57,750 nucleotides of DNA from Oscillospiraceae bacterium (GTDB lineage Bacteria; Bacillota; Clostridia; UMGS1840), in assembly GCA_015068645.1 (NCBI GenBank), contig SVKD01000014.1, forward strand, positions 1 to 57,750, read 5' to 3'. Shown one piece after another: positions 57,632 to 57,750 of this stretch. The position numbers and the translations under genes are program-made. The notes under the pieces were generated by a model. The model saw nothing but the letters and a program-made list of their open reading frames with translations. It did not search any database and was not told the origin of the DNA. The stretch's first letter is position 1, and the number at the start of each line of letters is the position of its first letter.

Positions 57632-57740
57632 AACCACTAGTAAACTAGTGGTTTGACCAGCCCCTAGAAGGGGCTATTACAGGCTTAACCCCTCAAAGGG
57701 GCATTGAAGGCTTGACACCGCATTACAATTACAGGCAGCC
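57632..57740. repeat. Cluster of short hairpins and 25-27-bp imperfect direct repeats
   Basis: Three consecutive perfect hairpins: AACCACTAGT/ACTAGTGGTT, AGCCCCT/AGGGGCT, CCCCT/AGGGG. Direct pieces ATTACAGGCTT (57676), ATTGAAGGCTT (57703) and ATTACAGGCAG (57728) recur every 25-27 bases. The pattern runs to the window edge, so its full extent is unknown. Confidence 0.6.
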
Positions 57741-57750
57741 GCTCACGTGC

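Noticed and set aside
57632-57750. Could the terminal repeats be a CRISPR array?
   Set aside because: The recurring piece is only ~11 bases and imperfect, with GC hairpins between; no spacer-repeat regularity or cas genes.

Overview
The window looks like chromosomal DNA of a moderately AT-rich, spore-forming Clostridia-type Firmicute, probably anaerobic and host- or biomass-associated. The evidence is the gene order rpoB-rpoC-(L7Ae)-rpsL-rpsG-fusA-tuf, both dipicolinate synthase subunits, strong AGGAGG-type ribosome binding sites, TTGACA/TATAAT promoters, S-layer-homology (SLH) surface proteins and stalk-domain exported proteins. I cannot name the genus from sequence alone.

Layout. 1-8.65 kb: a surface-protein locus in which a unit (divergent MerR regulator, MerR-type promoter with a 19-bp spacer, SLH/GLUG protein, beta-helix protein) has been tandemly duplicated. 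Each copy has lost a different part. 8.65-11.56 kb: dipicolinate synthase (dpaA-dpaB), rplS, and a small exported stalk-domain protein. 11.6-21.6 kb, all minus strand: typA-argC-argB, a 58-bp tandem repeat, a rare fusion of a TIM-barrel isomerase-like domain to an acyl-CoA synthetase, and a GH2 beta-galactosidase-like enzyme. 21.8-24.6 kb: a MATE exporter, a cysteine-rich small protein, and an RHH-like protein translationally coupled to a RAYT (IS200-like) transposase that carries two copies of a 27-bp palindrome in frame. 24.6-37.6 kb: the rpoBC and str clusters on the minus strand, each with its own promoter. 37.7-42.7 kb: an EF-G paralog with an altered G4 motif, a PurF-like protein lacking the catalytic cysteine, and GtrA. 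42.7-46.7 kb: glycolytic genes pgk-tpiA-gpmI. 46.7-53.4 kb: rluA-type gene, rsmG, two tandem predicted beta-propeller glycosidase-like proteins and a GH20-like enzyme. 53.4-57.2 kb: degV/marR, a helical small protein, and an exported stalk/cyclophilin protein. The last 0.6 kb is non-coding, with pieces resembling initiator tRNA and short hairpins.

The repeats are the most distinctive part. At least three families of short palindromic intergenic elements occur. In one family all five copies point the same end at the stop codon of the preceding gene, whichever strand that gene is on. Another family (27 bp) clusters in and around the RAYT gene, which is the expected mobiliser of such repeats. 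The strongest candidates for something undescribed are this repeat/RAYT/RHH system, the stop-codon-facing elements, the TIM-barrel/acyl-CoA-synthetase fusion, and the two glycosidase-like paralogs whose last ~94 residues are identical although many codons differ silently.

All family assignments come from reading the sequence and recalling families; no database search was run.
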